From: Rhyacichthys aspro
Lineage: Eukaryota; Chordata; Actinopteri; Gobiiformes; Rhyacichthyidae
DNA length: 64,000 bases
Direction of reading: 5' to 3'
NCBI GenBank assembly: GCA_036850595.1
Contig: CM072153.1
Location: forward strand, 18,556,169 to 18,620,168
Shown: positions 40,801-49,600 of the stretch, one piece after another
Position numbering within the stretch: the first letter of the stretch is position 1
Layout of the letters: every line of letters starts with the position of its first letter
Notes under the pieces: generated by a model
Databases searched by the model: none
The model's input: the letters and a program-made list of their open reading frames with translations, nothing else
Told to the model about the DNA's origin: nothing
Program-made: the position numbers and the translations under genes

Positions 40801-43800
40801 ACAAAACAGCTCTAACAGGGCTTTACAATGGAAATGTTTTATCAATGCAACTTAGCTTGAGAATCATGCATACGTGTGTGCACTTTGGCAGAGGCATTAG
40901 CACTCCTGCCTCAAAGCAAAAAAGATCAGGAGATGGATCTTTGTGCAGCTGAACATGACCTTTCTTTGCAGTGTATGTGCATCCTTCTTTTGTCTTATTG
41001 TAGGTTCTCTTTGGCTCCAACTTTCTTCCACCATCAAGACAGTGTAGGTGAACGTTGGCCACAGAAATCAATATGAGTGTGAATAGTTGCCTGTCAGTGT
41101 CTGTCACAAAGTTTTAGTGGAAACTAACTGGAGCATTCTGAAGCCTATAGTAACTAACATATCCTCCACCCCTTGCGACACGTAAACCATAAGAGCAAGA
41201 AAATGAATACATATGCATATTGAAAAAGACAGTTTGGTATGTGAGCTTATCAGATGATGATGCAAACCCAAATTAGAAGCAAGCTAGAAGATAGCTATTT
41301 TCTGATACTTAAAAGCATTACTAACACAACTCATAACATGGTCTGTTACATAGAACCAAGTGTTAGCAAAGGGCAGGTACTTTAGATGACTGGGATTGGA
41401 TTTGTCATCTGCGTATCTGCAATTTTATCCAATCCGAAAACTAAAACACACCCATATCTTCAATGGAAAGGCAATCGACTACAGAATTGTACATCACGTG
41501 TATTTCTAATACTATGCAACTGTATCGTAATCTGTTCGGAGCTGTTTGTGCCACTGTGGGAATGTGTGCCTGTCTTTTACGGTTGTGGGTGCTGATTACC
41601 ACAAACAGGCTCAACCACTTGTTGGGTTATGTCCCGAGGAAGCGTCACCTGATGTGCATTGCCACATACTCTCAAAGGTGTCATTGTTGGAGCTGACAGA
41701 AAGAGAGGCTTGTACATACAGGCAGCTCCAAGTCTGATACGAGTCTATACCATGAACTGTAATAATATGTGTTGTGTTTGGATGTCGCAAATAAATCATT
41801 ATCAAAGTATTTTGAAATAAACTGGCAACAGCTTTAGAAGGGTCATCAGAAGTATGTGTACGGGTAGTGTACTGTGTCATTTAATAGTGTTTCAAGGCGG
41901 AAGCTGTTTAACATTTAGTCATAGTAAATATTTGAACTTGGTGTTTTCCTTATTTGGCACTGCCTCCAAAAACAGGTGGCTGCATCAGAAAGTGAAAGAA
42001 AGTATGGCATATATTGAATGTTTTTGGACAGAAATGCTTTCAGAATGTCATATCTTGCCTATTACTGATACATTAGCTCTGTATTTAGTTAATATACCGT
42101 CATGCAGTAATTGGTAATTAACTATAATCAAGCTTTATGTTACAAATTAGGTTATTGGTCACTTAATGAGCAATACACTTGACTCATAAATACACTAATC
42201 AACTAACAATTTAGCTCTGTTCGAACATAGTATGTCTTTGTGCAAAGACTGTTAAAGGACGACATTTGCCCTAAGTGCAGTAGTATGTGGTGTGGACAGA
42301 AGGAGGGGTGGGGGTTAAGTGGATGCTGCAAACAACCTCTGATGCTGCAGGACAAAACTGTGACCTAATATTCCTCTGCAACTGATACAAAACACACAAT
42401 GGCACAATGTATTATTTGCTCAAGAGATGGAAGCATGTCAAAATGACCTAATGTATGTCATTCAAAATAAAATAATAAAAATATACTGAAATATAAGAAA
42501 GGTTTTCTGGATATTAGTGTAGCAATGGCCCTGCCGAATTAGCCAATGATAATTATTTATATAAGAGTAAAACACGCTAAACCATTGAACAATATCCCTG
42601 TTAAATAAAACAATATATGTTGTCTAATTTGGGCATAATAAATGTTTAGGACTCTTGACAAACTTCCACTGATCACTCTGGTGCCACTTACTTATATGTT
42701 TGGTCCCATTGGAGCTTGAATTTGGGCAATTACATGTGACATACAATGAATTGTTTGAGCTCAAGCTGTGATAATGATATATGAATTTTGCACATGTTTA
42801 TCTTTGGACGGTTTATTTGCAAAATGTTTTGTAGCCTTAGAAAACAATGTCTGTGTCACACTTTACCTTTTTGTAGATGTATAATGTCTGGGAAGTTGGC
42901 GAGCAGGCCTTGGTACAGCGACAGATTGTCCAGCATATGGAAGAGGTCATATTTAGGTTGCTCTGCGAACATCTCCCCGATGTTCTCATAAGTGCGGCCC
43001 GTGTGGGAGATGGCGTTGTTGAGGGCTTCCGAACTATGAGGAGGGTCCAGTGAAAACGCCTGGCTGATGGACTGGAAAGCATTCCCCAAACGCTGGAACT
43101 CCTTCCTAAAACCACCCAGATGTTTACGGACCAGCTCTGATGCAACATGAGTGAGCTGCAACACACTGTCGTCCATTTTTCTAGCAAAGGCCTTGAAGGT
43201 GTCCACTCGCTCCTCCACATCCTGCAAGTCCTGGTGTTCGTTCGGGATTTGAAGTGTGAGCATAAAATGAGCGCCCACCATTTCATCCTTTTCAGCTCGT
43301 CTTTTTCCCAGTTTCCATTGTTTGTCGTCTGCGCACATCAGAAAGTGTTCGAAGCCTTCGTATTGGGACAGTACTGGGTGACTGGTCATGTGATTCATCC
43401 ATAGTATCAGTCGTCTTTTACGTTTTTCAATAAAGTCTTCCTCAAATCGCCCTGTTGCCTGCTTCTCGGGCAAATGAGGGACAGAAATCACAGTGAACTT
43501 GTTCAGAAGCCGGTTATAAAGCCAGTCAAAATGTTTGTAACGTCTATAAACAGGGTGTCCCGTGTGGCTAGGCGTGACACGGTATGATATGTAAGTTTTG
43601 ATCCCCTTAAATTTGGTCTGTTTTGTTGGGTCTTCAATGGAGCATGTAAAAGGCTGTGGGTTGTCCTTCCAACTAGGCCCTAAAGGTCCCATTTCAATGG
43701 TGTACGCCTCTGCTATCTTGGCCATCATGGGAACATCGCCCAACACGAAGGCCTCTACCCCTGAGCGAACAAAACTGGAAAACCGGTTCAAGTTCCTCCC

Positions 43801-44307
43801 CACCATGCTGCCTTTTCTCGAACTAGAGATGCTGTCCTGTCGCTCCATGTGCGGTTTGGGGCGATAGTGGACATTGGGGTTGTTTGAGCCAGGGCTTTGA
43901 TGTGCATGTCCATTAGCACCGGGACTCCTCGTGTGGTCGACTTCCCCGACCACAGTGGATCGGTCGTCCCAGTCGTCCCAATCGTCATCGTAGTCATCGT
44001 CGTAGTAACTCTGCTGCAAATGTACAGCGGTCGAGTTTGGGGTCGAGGAGAAGTAGGAGGAGGAGTCGTTTCCTAAAGATCCAGCTGGGCTTATGGAGCA
44101 GTCTGTCACATTGGAGTTGGAGCGAGTGCGTATAATCTCCACATAGGATGCAGGAAAGAGCCCCCTCTCCCCTCGGCTATTCTCCCCCTGAAACCATCCG
44201 TCCACTGAGTTCTCGTCAAAAATAAGCACTTCCTCATTCTCCTTGATGCTGATTTCCTCTTTGTTTTCACTCAGAAATGTATAGATAGCTCTGGCTTTCA
44301 CTGACAT
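25589..44307 (-). CDS. SNX33: Sorting nexin 33 (SH3-PX-BAR), whole coding span
   Basis: This is a membrane-remodelling endocytic protein of the SNX9/SNX18/SNX33 family. By family knowledge it binds phosphoinositides, bends membrane and couples dynamin and WASP to endocytosis. The two coding exons (44307-42867 and 25842-25589) join in phase 1 to give 564 residues, close to the roughly 574 I recall for human. Domain order: SH3 about 1-60 (ALYDF-like AIYTF, ending FPASYVEI); a low-complexity linker with an acidic DDDWDDWDD stretch near 107-115; PX about 220-330 (RRYKHFDWLYNRL, KRKRRL); BAR about 350-564. The linker sequence and the end LERTLRMYECL favour SNX33 over SNX18. It is head-to-head with SNUPN. 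Confidence 0.96.
29143..29150. repeat. Target-site duplication, left
   Basis: TCTTAAAG immediately precedes the MITE at 29151 and is repeated exactly at 29461-29468. An 8-bp duplication is the hallmark of hAT-superfamily insertion. Confidence 0.85.
29151..29460. mobile_element. hAT-like non-autonomous element (MITE), copy 2
   Basis: The element begins CAGTGGGGTCAAACT and ends AGTTTGACATGTGTG, and is flanked by exact 8-bp duplications TCTTAAAG (29143-29150 and 29461-29468). It is inverted relative to copy 1 at 23611-24006. The interior (about 29255-29405) is a diverged array of about 21-bp units of the type CAGGTTTTAGTTGGATTTGA. There is no transposase. The clean duplication suggests a younger insertion than copy 1, or a better preserved one. 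Confidence 0.85.
29461..29468. repeat. Target-site duplication, right
   Basis: TCTTAAAG is identical to 29143-29150 and bounds the MITE on the right. Confidence 0.85.
30938..30975 (+). repeat. 19-bp tandem duplication
   Basis: CAACTGGTTCATGTTTCAA at 30938-30956 is followed directly by a copy with one change (T to C at position 8) at 30957-30975. It lies within the SNX33 intron. Confidence 0.9.
32703..32996 (+). mobile_element. tRNA-derived SINE (HE1/DANA-like family)
   Basis: The head resembles the teleost tRNA-derived SINE consensus I remember: GCGCTGTCGCGTCACAGCAA, then AAGGTCCTGG, then a pol III B box GGTTTGACTCC at 32752-32762 (consensus GGTTCGANTCC with one CpG decayed). The central domain GTGGAGTTTGCATGTTCT and TACTCCGGTTTCC is typical. 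The tail has GGGGTTAAATGCAAAG, also seen in fish SINE tails. The copy is diverged and probably inactive. It sits antisense to SNX33. Confidence 0.8.
34057..34096 (+). promoter_or_regulatory. Two tandem RFX/X-box-like motifs
   Basis: GTCTCCATGGCGAC (34057-34070) fits the RFX consensus GTHNCCATRGNAAC at all but one position. GTTGCTATGACAGC (34083-34096) is a second, weaker match. They are spaced 26 bases apart within a GC-richer island of the SNX33 intron. They could belong to an intronic enhancer or an internal promoter. Motif evidence only. Confidence 0.3.
34384..34580 (-). mobile_element. Rex3/RTE-like LINE 3' fragment
   Basis: Read on the minus strand, the segment has GGATGCCTCCTGGATGCC, CTCCAGGCTTGTCCCA, GAAGAGCTGGAGGAAGTG and a GGATGGATG end. 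This corresponds to the C-terminal end of the RT ORF and the short GATG-repeat tail of teleost Rex3-type RTE elements. Compared with the family, several tens of bases are missing around the GTCCCACTGG|ATGTCTCTC join. It is a dead fragment. Confidence 0.7.
36541..36604 (-). repeat. Dispersed repeat, copy B
   Basis: The reverse complement reads CAGCAGTGAAAATACAAGC and later GTACCAAACTGTACCGTAC, which aligns with copy A at 22361-22460. It is diverged; the family is not named. Confidence 0.4.
37456..37477 (+). repeat. Short (TTC)n microsatellite
   Basis: About six TTC units in a pyrimidine-rich run within the SNX33 intron. Confidence 0.8.
42867..44307 (-). CDS. SNX33: SNX33 coding exon 1 (SH3, linker, PX, most of BAR)
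   Basis: This exon encodes residues 1-480 and the first base of codon 481. The start is the ATG at 44307-44305 (MSVKARAIYTF), with A at -3 (GTCAAGATGT), which aligns with the family N-terminus; the frame stays open upstream but offers no better ATG. The donor GTAAAG at 42866 follows HLQK. Carrying almost the whole protein in one large exon recalls the single large coding exon I associate with SNX18. A possible acceptor (CACTGCAG, ending at 44315) just upstream would imply a non-coding first exon, but its pyrimidine tract is poor. Confidence 0.97.
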
Positions 44308-45676
44308 CTTGACTCTGCAGTGGTTTCCCAATCCTCAAATCTAGCATCTATGTTGCTTAGATTGAACTCTTGCTCATTCAGTGCATGATGTATTGGAAAA
44401 ATCTGACACTAGCTCACTGTAATATTTAAGCTCCTCTCATATTACATAGCAGCTGTTGGATCAGGTGTGCCAAAACAATGCTATGACCTATGTAAAATTG
44501 ATGATCATAAGCATAAACTGTATCAACTATATGCTATAAAGAAGACATAGACCTACTGTAAGCATTAGCATCCTCAGCCCATGGATAAGCTATTGCCTTA
44601 AAACAACAACTTTACGCGTAAAAGCGCTTTACTTCCCTTGTAACAGCCTCTTTCCATTGACATTACGAAAACAACAGGTTGGATAACAAAGCTGGGTGTA
44701 GAAAACAGCGCATATAAAAGCAGTCTGTTGTTGTAATCCTTTAAACGAGACCTCAGTTTCGCGTAATTCACTTATGGCACACTTGCTTCTTATTCCGGTG
44801 CTTAGAAATTATCCTCGGAGCAAATATTTCCAAGACAAAGTGAGCTGGCGTGGATAAAGGCAGCCCATGAGTAATGCTATCCCAGTGCATTCCCTCAGAC
44901 TGAAACTTGCTGCGTTTTCCTTGTAAACAGGTCCGTGCGCATCTTCACTCGGTCCCTCCTTGAAAATAAATTCATAAAGGCGAGATCAAAAAACAAAACA
45001 TTTAAAAGTATCAGCACAAATCCAGGGTCAGGACAGTTTTCTGTGGTTTATTCCTGTGCGAGCTTCAACAAAGTAACTCTTTCCATGACGTGAGGCTTGG
45101 ACAATTGGAGGCAAGTTCGCCCTTTTTTCATCTGCTTCTTTATATTCTCTGAAAGACACAAGCTGCTTGACGCTGCCTCCAACTGGACAAAATGAGAACA
45201 GCAACCTACAGCATCCAAGAGAATACAGAAGTAAAACTACATTCAGTTTTACATTGTCTTAAAAATACATAGACTAGGAAGCAAAAAGACTAGATTAAAG
45301 GGTGCTGTAGCACCCCAGTCAGGATCTGAAGGCCTGCCCCCTGTTACTGAAGCACACTCATATTTACTTTTATTGAATTTTATTTACTTTTGCTGGACAG
45401 CTAAAACCTGAAAGAGAATGGTAATCACATCACATCTGAAAAAGGTTTACCTATCACGGAAGTCATCTTTTTTTGATGCTGGAATTCTTTAACAGTGAAA
45501 GAACTAGTTACATCAAAACTACAAAGATGGCAGGACAAATAAGGACAAAACACATTCTGAACAGAAATTAGGCAGCAAAAAAGTATAAAAGGTGCCAACA
45601 GAATTAAAGACATAAAAGCCCCAATCGTTTATACAGTCTTTTAAACCATTAACAATATGTTAAGTATTATTTTTGA
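44308..45676 (-). promoter_or_regulatory. SNX33: SNX33 upstream and candidate promoter region
   Basis: This is the 1.4-kb interval between the SNX33 start and the SNUPN promoter side, with no gene in it. On the minus strand there is a TATAAAG at 45144-45138 with a GC-richer stretch 20-30 bases downstream, and an ACGTCA CRE half-site at 45091-45086. These would place an SNX33 start near 45.1 kb, which would require a 5'UTR intron or a long leader. All of this is motif-based inference. Confidence 0.3.
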
Positions 45677-45691
45677 ACACTAGATGGCGGT
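45677..45691 (+). promoter_or_regulatory. CTCF-like motif at the SNUPN promoter
   Basis: ACACTAGATGGCGGT matches 14 of 15 positions of the CTCF core. It also contains a YY1-like AGATGGCGG, so either factor is possible. It lies between the divergent SNX33 and SNUPN genes. Confidence 0.45.
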
Positions 45692-45734
45692 CAAACAATC
45701 TTGTAACATCTACGCTCTGCGCAAAACCCACGAA

Positions 45735-45775
45735 GAAGAATCAAATATGGCGCCGTGACGTTCATCAGCATCTGT
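45735..45775 (+). promoter_or_regulatory. SNUPN: Candidate SNUPN core promoter (YY1-like and CRE-like)
   Basis: AAATATGGCGCC at 45743-45754 resembles the YY1 initiator element, often found at transcription starts of housekeeping genes. It is followed at once by TGACGT (45756-45761), a CRE/ATF half-site. The position, about 0.7 kb before the coding start and upstream of an acceptor ending at 46466, fits a TATA-less promoter with a non-coding first exon. Two possible donors for that exon are GAG|GTAACT at 45918 and G|GTGAGT at 46082. Confidence 0.4.
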
Positions 45776-46473
45776 CTCCCAACACCACGGTATTTATGCT
45801 GCATGTTGTAATTATTCCTTTTAAACTTTCCTATGAATTTGATCAATTTCAACACATTTAGAGACACAAACTTTCTGAGATGTTGCTGTTAGCTAATGGC
45901 TGTGTTCTCACCATGAGGTAACTTTAGAAGGGTTAGCATTAAAGCTAAAATACTGCTAAAGACTGCTGTTTTAAAAGATTGGCAGTAGCTTTTTAGAGAC
46001 CAGAACTTTAATGGTTTTAGAAAGTGTGGTCTGAAGAGAGGTTTAGTTACTTTTCTTAAAACTGTAGTAATTATATAATGGGTGAGTAACCATAAGGGCT
46101 GAATTAACTTCTCATAATTTTGTGTGCAACCTAATTATAATTAAAATTATAATAATACTACAAATTAACTTGAGTTTCTTGCTGCTTCTGATTATTGAGA
46201 ATGGACTGATTCACTTCTGTTTAATTTATTTTATTTCTGTTAAACAAGCCATTAAAAACTCCCTCTTATTTTTCTTTTAATTTGTATGACTAATTAAGCA
46301 GGCTATTTTAGGTGCATTGAGTAAAGTGTGTTTTGTGTAATCAGAGAGTTACTTCAGTTTAAACACTGAAACTGTAGATGTTTTTAAGTAATTTATAACG
46401 GTAGGATTGAGTCTGCATTTCTTGTTAAAACAAATATTGACCCGTTTACCCATTATCTATCTGTAGAGCCCCC

Positions 46474-46631
46474 ATGGACGACCTGACCCAAGCCCTCTCG
46501 GCCAGCTTTGCTGTGTCCAAAGAGCCCAACAGCACAGCTGGGCCTCACCCTCGGCTAGCACAGTACAAGAGCAAGTACAGCGTGCTGGAGCAGAGTGAGC
46601 GGCGCCGGAGATTCCTCGAACTACAGAAAAT
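46474..46631 (+). CDS. SNUPN: SNUPN coding exon 1
   Basis: Encodes residues 1-52 and two bases of codon 53, starting MDDLTQALSASFAVSKEPNS. The start matches the conserved family N-terminus; +4 is G but -3 is C. The exon begins at 46467 after TCTATCTGTAG, so seven 5'UTR bases precede the ATG. The donor AAAAT|GTATTT is weak but required: AT joined to C of the next exon gives Ile53 and continues KRLNYVNHARRL. Confidence 0.95.
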
Positions 46632-49600
46632 GTATTTAAAGTTTATACTTCCATATTTTTCTGCTGGTTTATTTACTGATAAGCCATCACCTTATGCATA
46701 CTATGCAACCTAGACTTCACTAGATCACTAAAGGTGTGCTGTTGTATCAGGTACTAAGCAGAAGCAGATAATTGAAGTCATGAAGGCTGGTGTGTACTGA
46801 ACATAGTAGACCAGACCAGTTTCACTAGAGCTGCAGTTTCAAGGATGCTTCGGCCCTTGTCAAAATCACACAAAACTTTACTCTTGCCTCTTTGTATTTA
46901 CTTAAAATATGCAGCCTACAGACAGGTGCCTTGGAAACCAGACTAGCATTGCTAATCACTTCACCTGCACATGTGATAATCATGTCATTACTGATTGTTG
47001 TGAATGAGATTTGTATAAAGAAAATGTAACGTTTGCTTTTCAATCTAAATCTCAGCAAAAGATTAAACTATGTGAATCATGCACGGCGTCTGGCTGATGG
47101 GGACTGGACGGGGGCAGACAGCGATGCAGAGGAGGACATCGAGGTCAAGGAGGAGGGCGACAAACCACAAGATGAACCAGAAGAAGAGGGAATGGAGATC
47201 GAGAGGAGGAAGCTGCCAAAACATTATGCCAACCAGGTCAGAGTTTGACCCACAGAGACAGATCAATGTATTGTCCTGAACGGCGTTATTCTTTAAGTGA
47301 CTGCATACTGTTTATGCAGGAAACAAGTTAAAATGATAAATATTGCTGAAAAAAAATACATGCACCCACTTCATTGGATCATGTTGTGTAGTGTATCTTG
47401 CCATTACATTCATCATTTTGTCCAGCAGAGGGCGCAAGGTTTTGCATAATTAACAGTTTTGAAGATCTGCATGACATTATGGACATTTACTAGTACAGTT
47501 TTTTAAGCACTAATGAGTATTTTTTACATGTATTGTTAATTACATGTATCATTTTTAGCTGATGCTGTCAGAGTGGCTGGTGGATGTGCCGTCAGAGCTG
47601 GACACTGATTGGCTGATGGTGGTTTGTCCTGTGGGAAAAAGATCTCTTATTGTTGCTTCAAAGGTAAGAATCTGTCACTTCCTCTTCTTTAATCAAAATT
47701 ATCTAAAATCAGTATACTTTCAGTGCTGTGTCTGCATTTATGTAGGTCACCAGAGAGTAACAACTGGCAAAAGAAAAAAAGTAGTTTTCTACGGTGTTTA
47801 CAGCCAGCTTCATTTTGTTTTCACAGTAGATTAGTCTAATGCTTTACAATAATCGACTTTTCCTAGTATTACTCAAAGTAGTTTCTCATTCAGGTCACAG
47901 CTAACAAACATCAATTATACACTATCCACTCTCTGGCGCAGTTATAAAGCTGTTTGACTTTACACCTACTTTCAGCTGCTTTATTATTTGAACATTGAGC
48001 TCATTCACATTAAATGAAACACAAACCACTGAAATTCAATAAGATGCCACAACCCCTCATAAATGGAAGATTACTTCCTTTAATAAGTAATTGATCAATA
48101 AATAAATTAAATCAATAAATGCTATGTGTCGCAAAATGTCAAGAAACTACTCAAACATGGAACAGATGTATTTTGTTGAGCTTTTCTAGCTTTGCCTGTT
48201 GCTTGTCGTCAGAGTGGTTTTGCTGCATTGTTTGTTTTTGATTATTTTTCTACAGGGTTCAACTGCAGCGTACACTAAAAGTGGCTACTGTGTGAACCGT
48301 TTTCCCTCCCTGCTTCCCGGTGGGAACAGGCACAACTCGGCCATGGGAAAAGGTGGGCCTGTTGTTTTGGATTGTGTGTTTACAAAAGGGTTTATGAAGG
48401 AAAGGACAATAAAAAAATGTGCCTTTGTCTCTTTGTTACATAACCCTGGTTAGCTGCATTACATTACTTCAATATATATCAAGATGCAATTGCACCAAAA
48501 CTGCATCAAGATAGACATTACAGATAAAACATAGCAGATTTTAGGATCTGTTTACAAAGCCAACTTTTCTGCCTCAAGCCCAAGCACAGTAACTACCTTT
48601 GTCCAAAAGGATTAGAGCTGAACAATCCACTTCAAATTTCCATGATATTCACATAGGTTTAAAATTTAAAGCTGCAATATTCAGGATTTCCAAATGAATG
48701 TTTGTAAACAAAATTGTCCCCTCTCCATTATCATCCTCTCTTTAAGGGCTCATCAGAGAGGAACTGTCTAATCCAGGTTTTATTTTATTTGTGAGAAGAT
48801 AAACTAGTCAGCATTTTACTGAGAGCCATAAACTTGTTGTCCTGTGTAAACAAAGGAAATTGAAGGACATTTGTGTGGAATAAAAGGAGATTTGTGTGAG
48901 GATACTACATTTTTCATAAAAATCTTGTATATTATAGCTTTAACTATAAATCAGCTCCAGTAACTTAAAAAAAACTAAATAGTGCATTTGCCTCAGAGAA
49001 ACGTGTACAATTTATAAAAAACAATAATGAATGATTATTAAAATTAATAAATTAGCTCTAGGATCTCTCCAACATTCATATTTCTATTTTAAGATAAAAC
49101 CTTTTATGAATGACTGAGCAAATAATTAAAGGGGGATTGATGCAAAAACACATAAATTCTGACAATACTCTTTTGTAGCTTTTTGGCTTTGTACCTGTAG
49201 TTAATAAGTTAATACTTAAAACCATAATCGTGGGGTAAGCAGCTCCATTCTCACTGTGGCCTATTTATTTCCTTGTCTCAGTTGTGTTTCCTGAACTAAA
49301 TGTTTAAATCCCAAATTGACTCTTGAAACATTAATATTTTATATAATTGACAGAATAATTTAACTTGACCAAACTATGAACAAAGGGTTGTACTTTACAT
49401 AAGCATGCATTACCCATACACTTTTTAGTTAGAATGTTGTATGTGTGTGTGCCATAGATTACACAATCCTGGACTGCATCTACAGTGAAGTGGACAGAAC
49501 GTATTACATCTTGGACGTGATGTGCTGGAGAGGACACCCGGTCTACGACTGTCCGGTAAGACTGGCTCCTGATCCTCCAGCCATCCAAGAATGCCTGTCT

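Larger units (their letters stand above)
25843..42866 (-). other. SNX33: SNX33 intron (17,024 bases)
   Basis: This is a single phase-1 intron with donor AAAAG|GTAAAGTG at 42866 and acceptor CTTGACCCAG ending at 25843. No nested gene was recognised; frames such as 35456-35803 look like chance. It carries a hAT-like MITE (29151-29460), a 19-bp tandem repeat (30938-30975), a SINE (32703-32996), a pair of RFX-like motifs (34057-34096), a Rex3-type LINE tail (34384-34580) and short dispersed repeats near 36.5 and 37.9 kb. The remainder looks unique and AT-rich. Confidence 0.9.

Noticed and set aside
42837..43286. 149-codon minus-strand frame overlapping SNX33 exon 1
   Set aside because: Out-of-frame shadow of the SNX33 reading frame.
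44308..46473. IMP3 between SNX33 and SNUPN
   Set aside because: No frame of the expected length or S4-like sequence is present.
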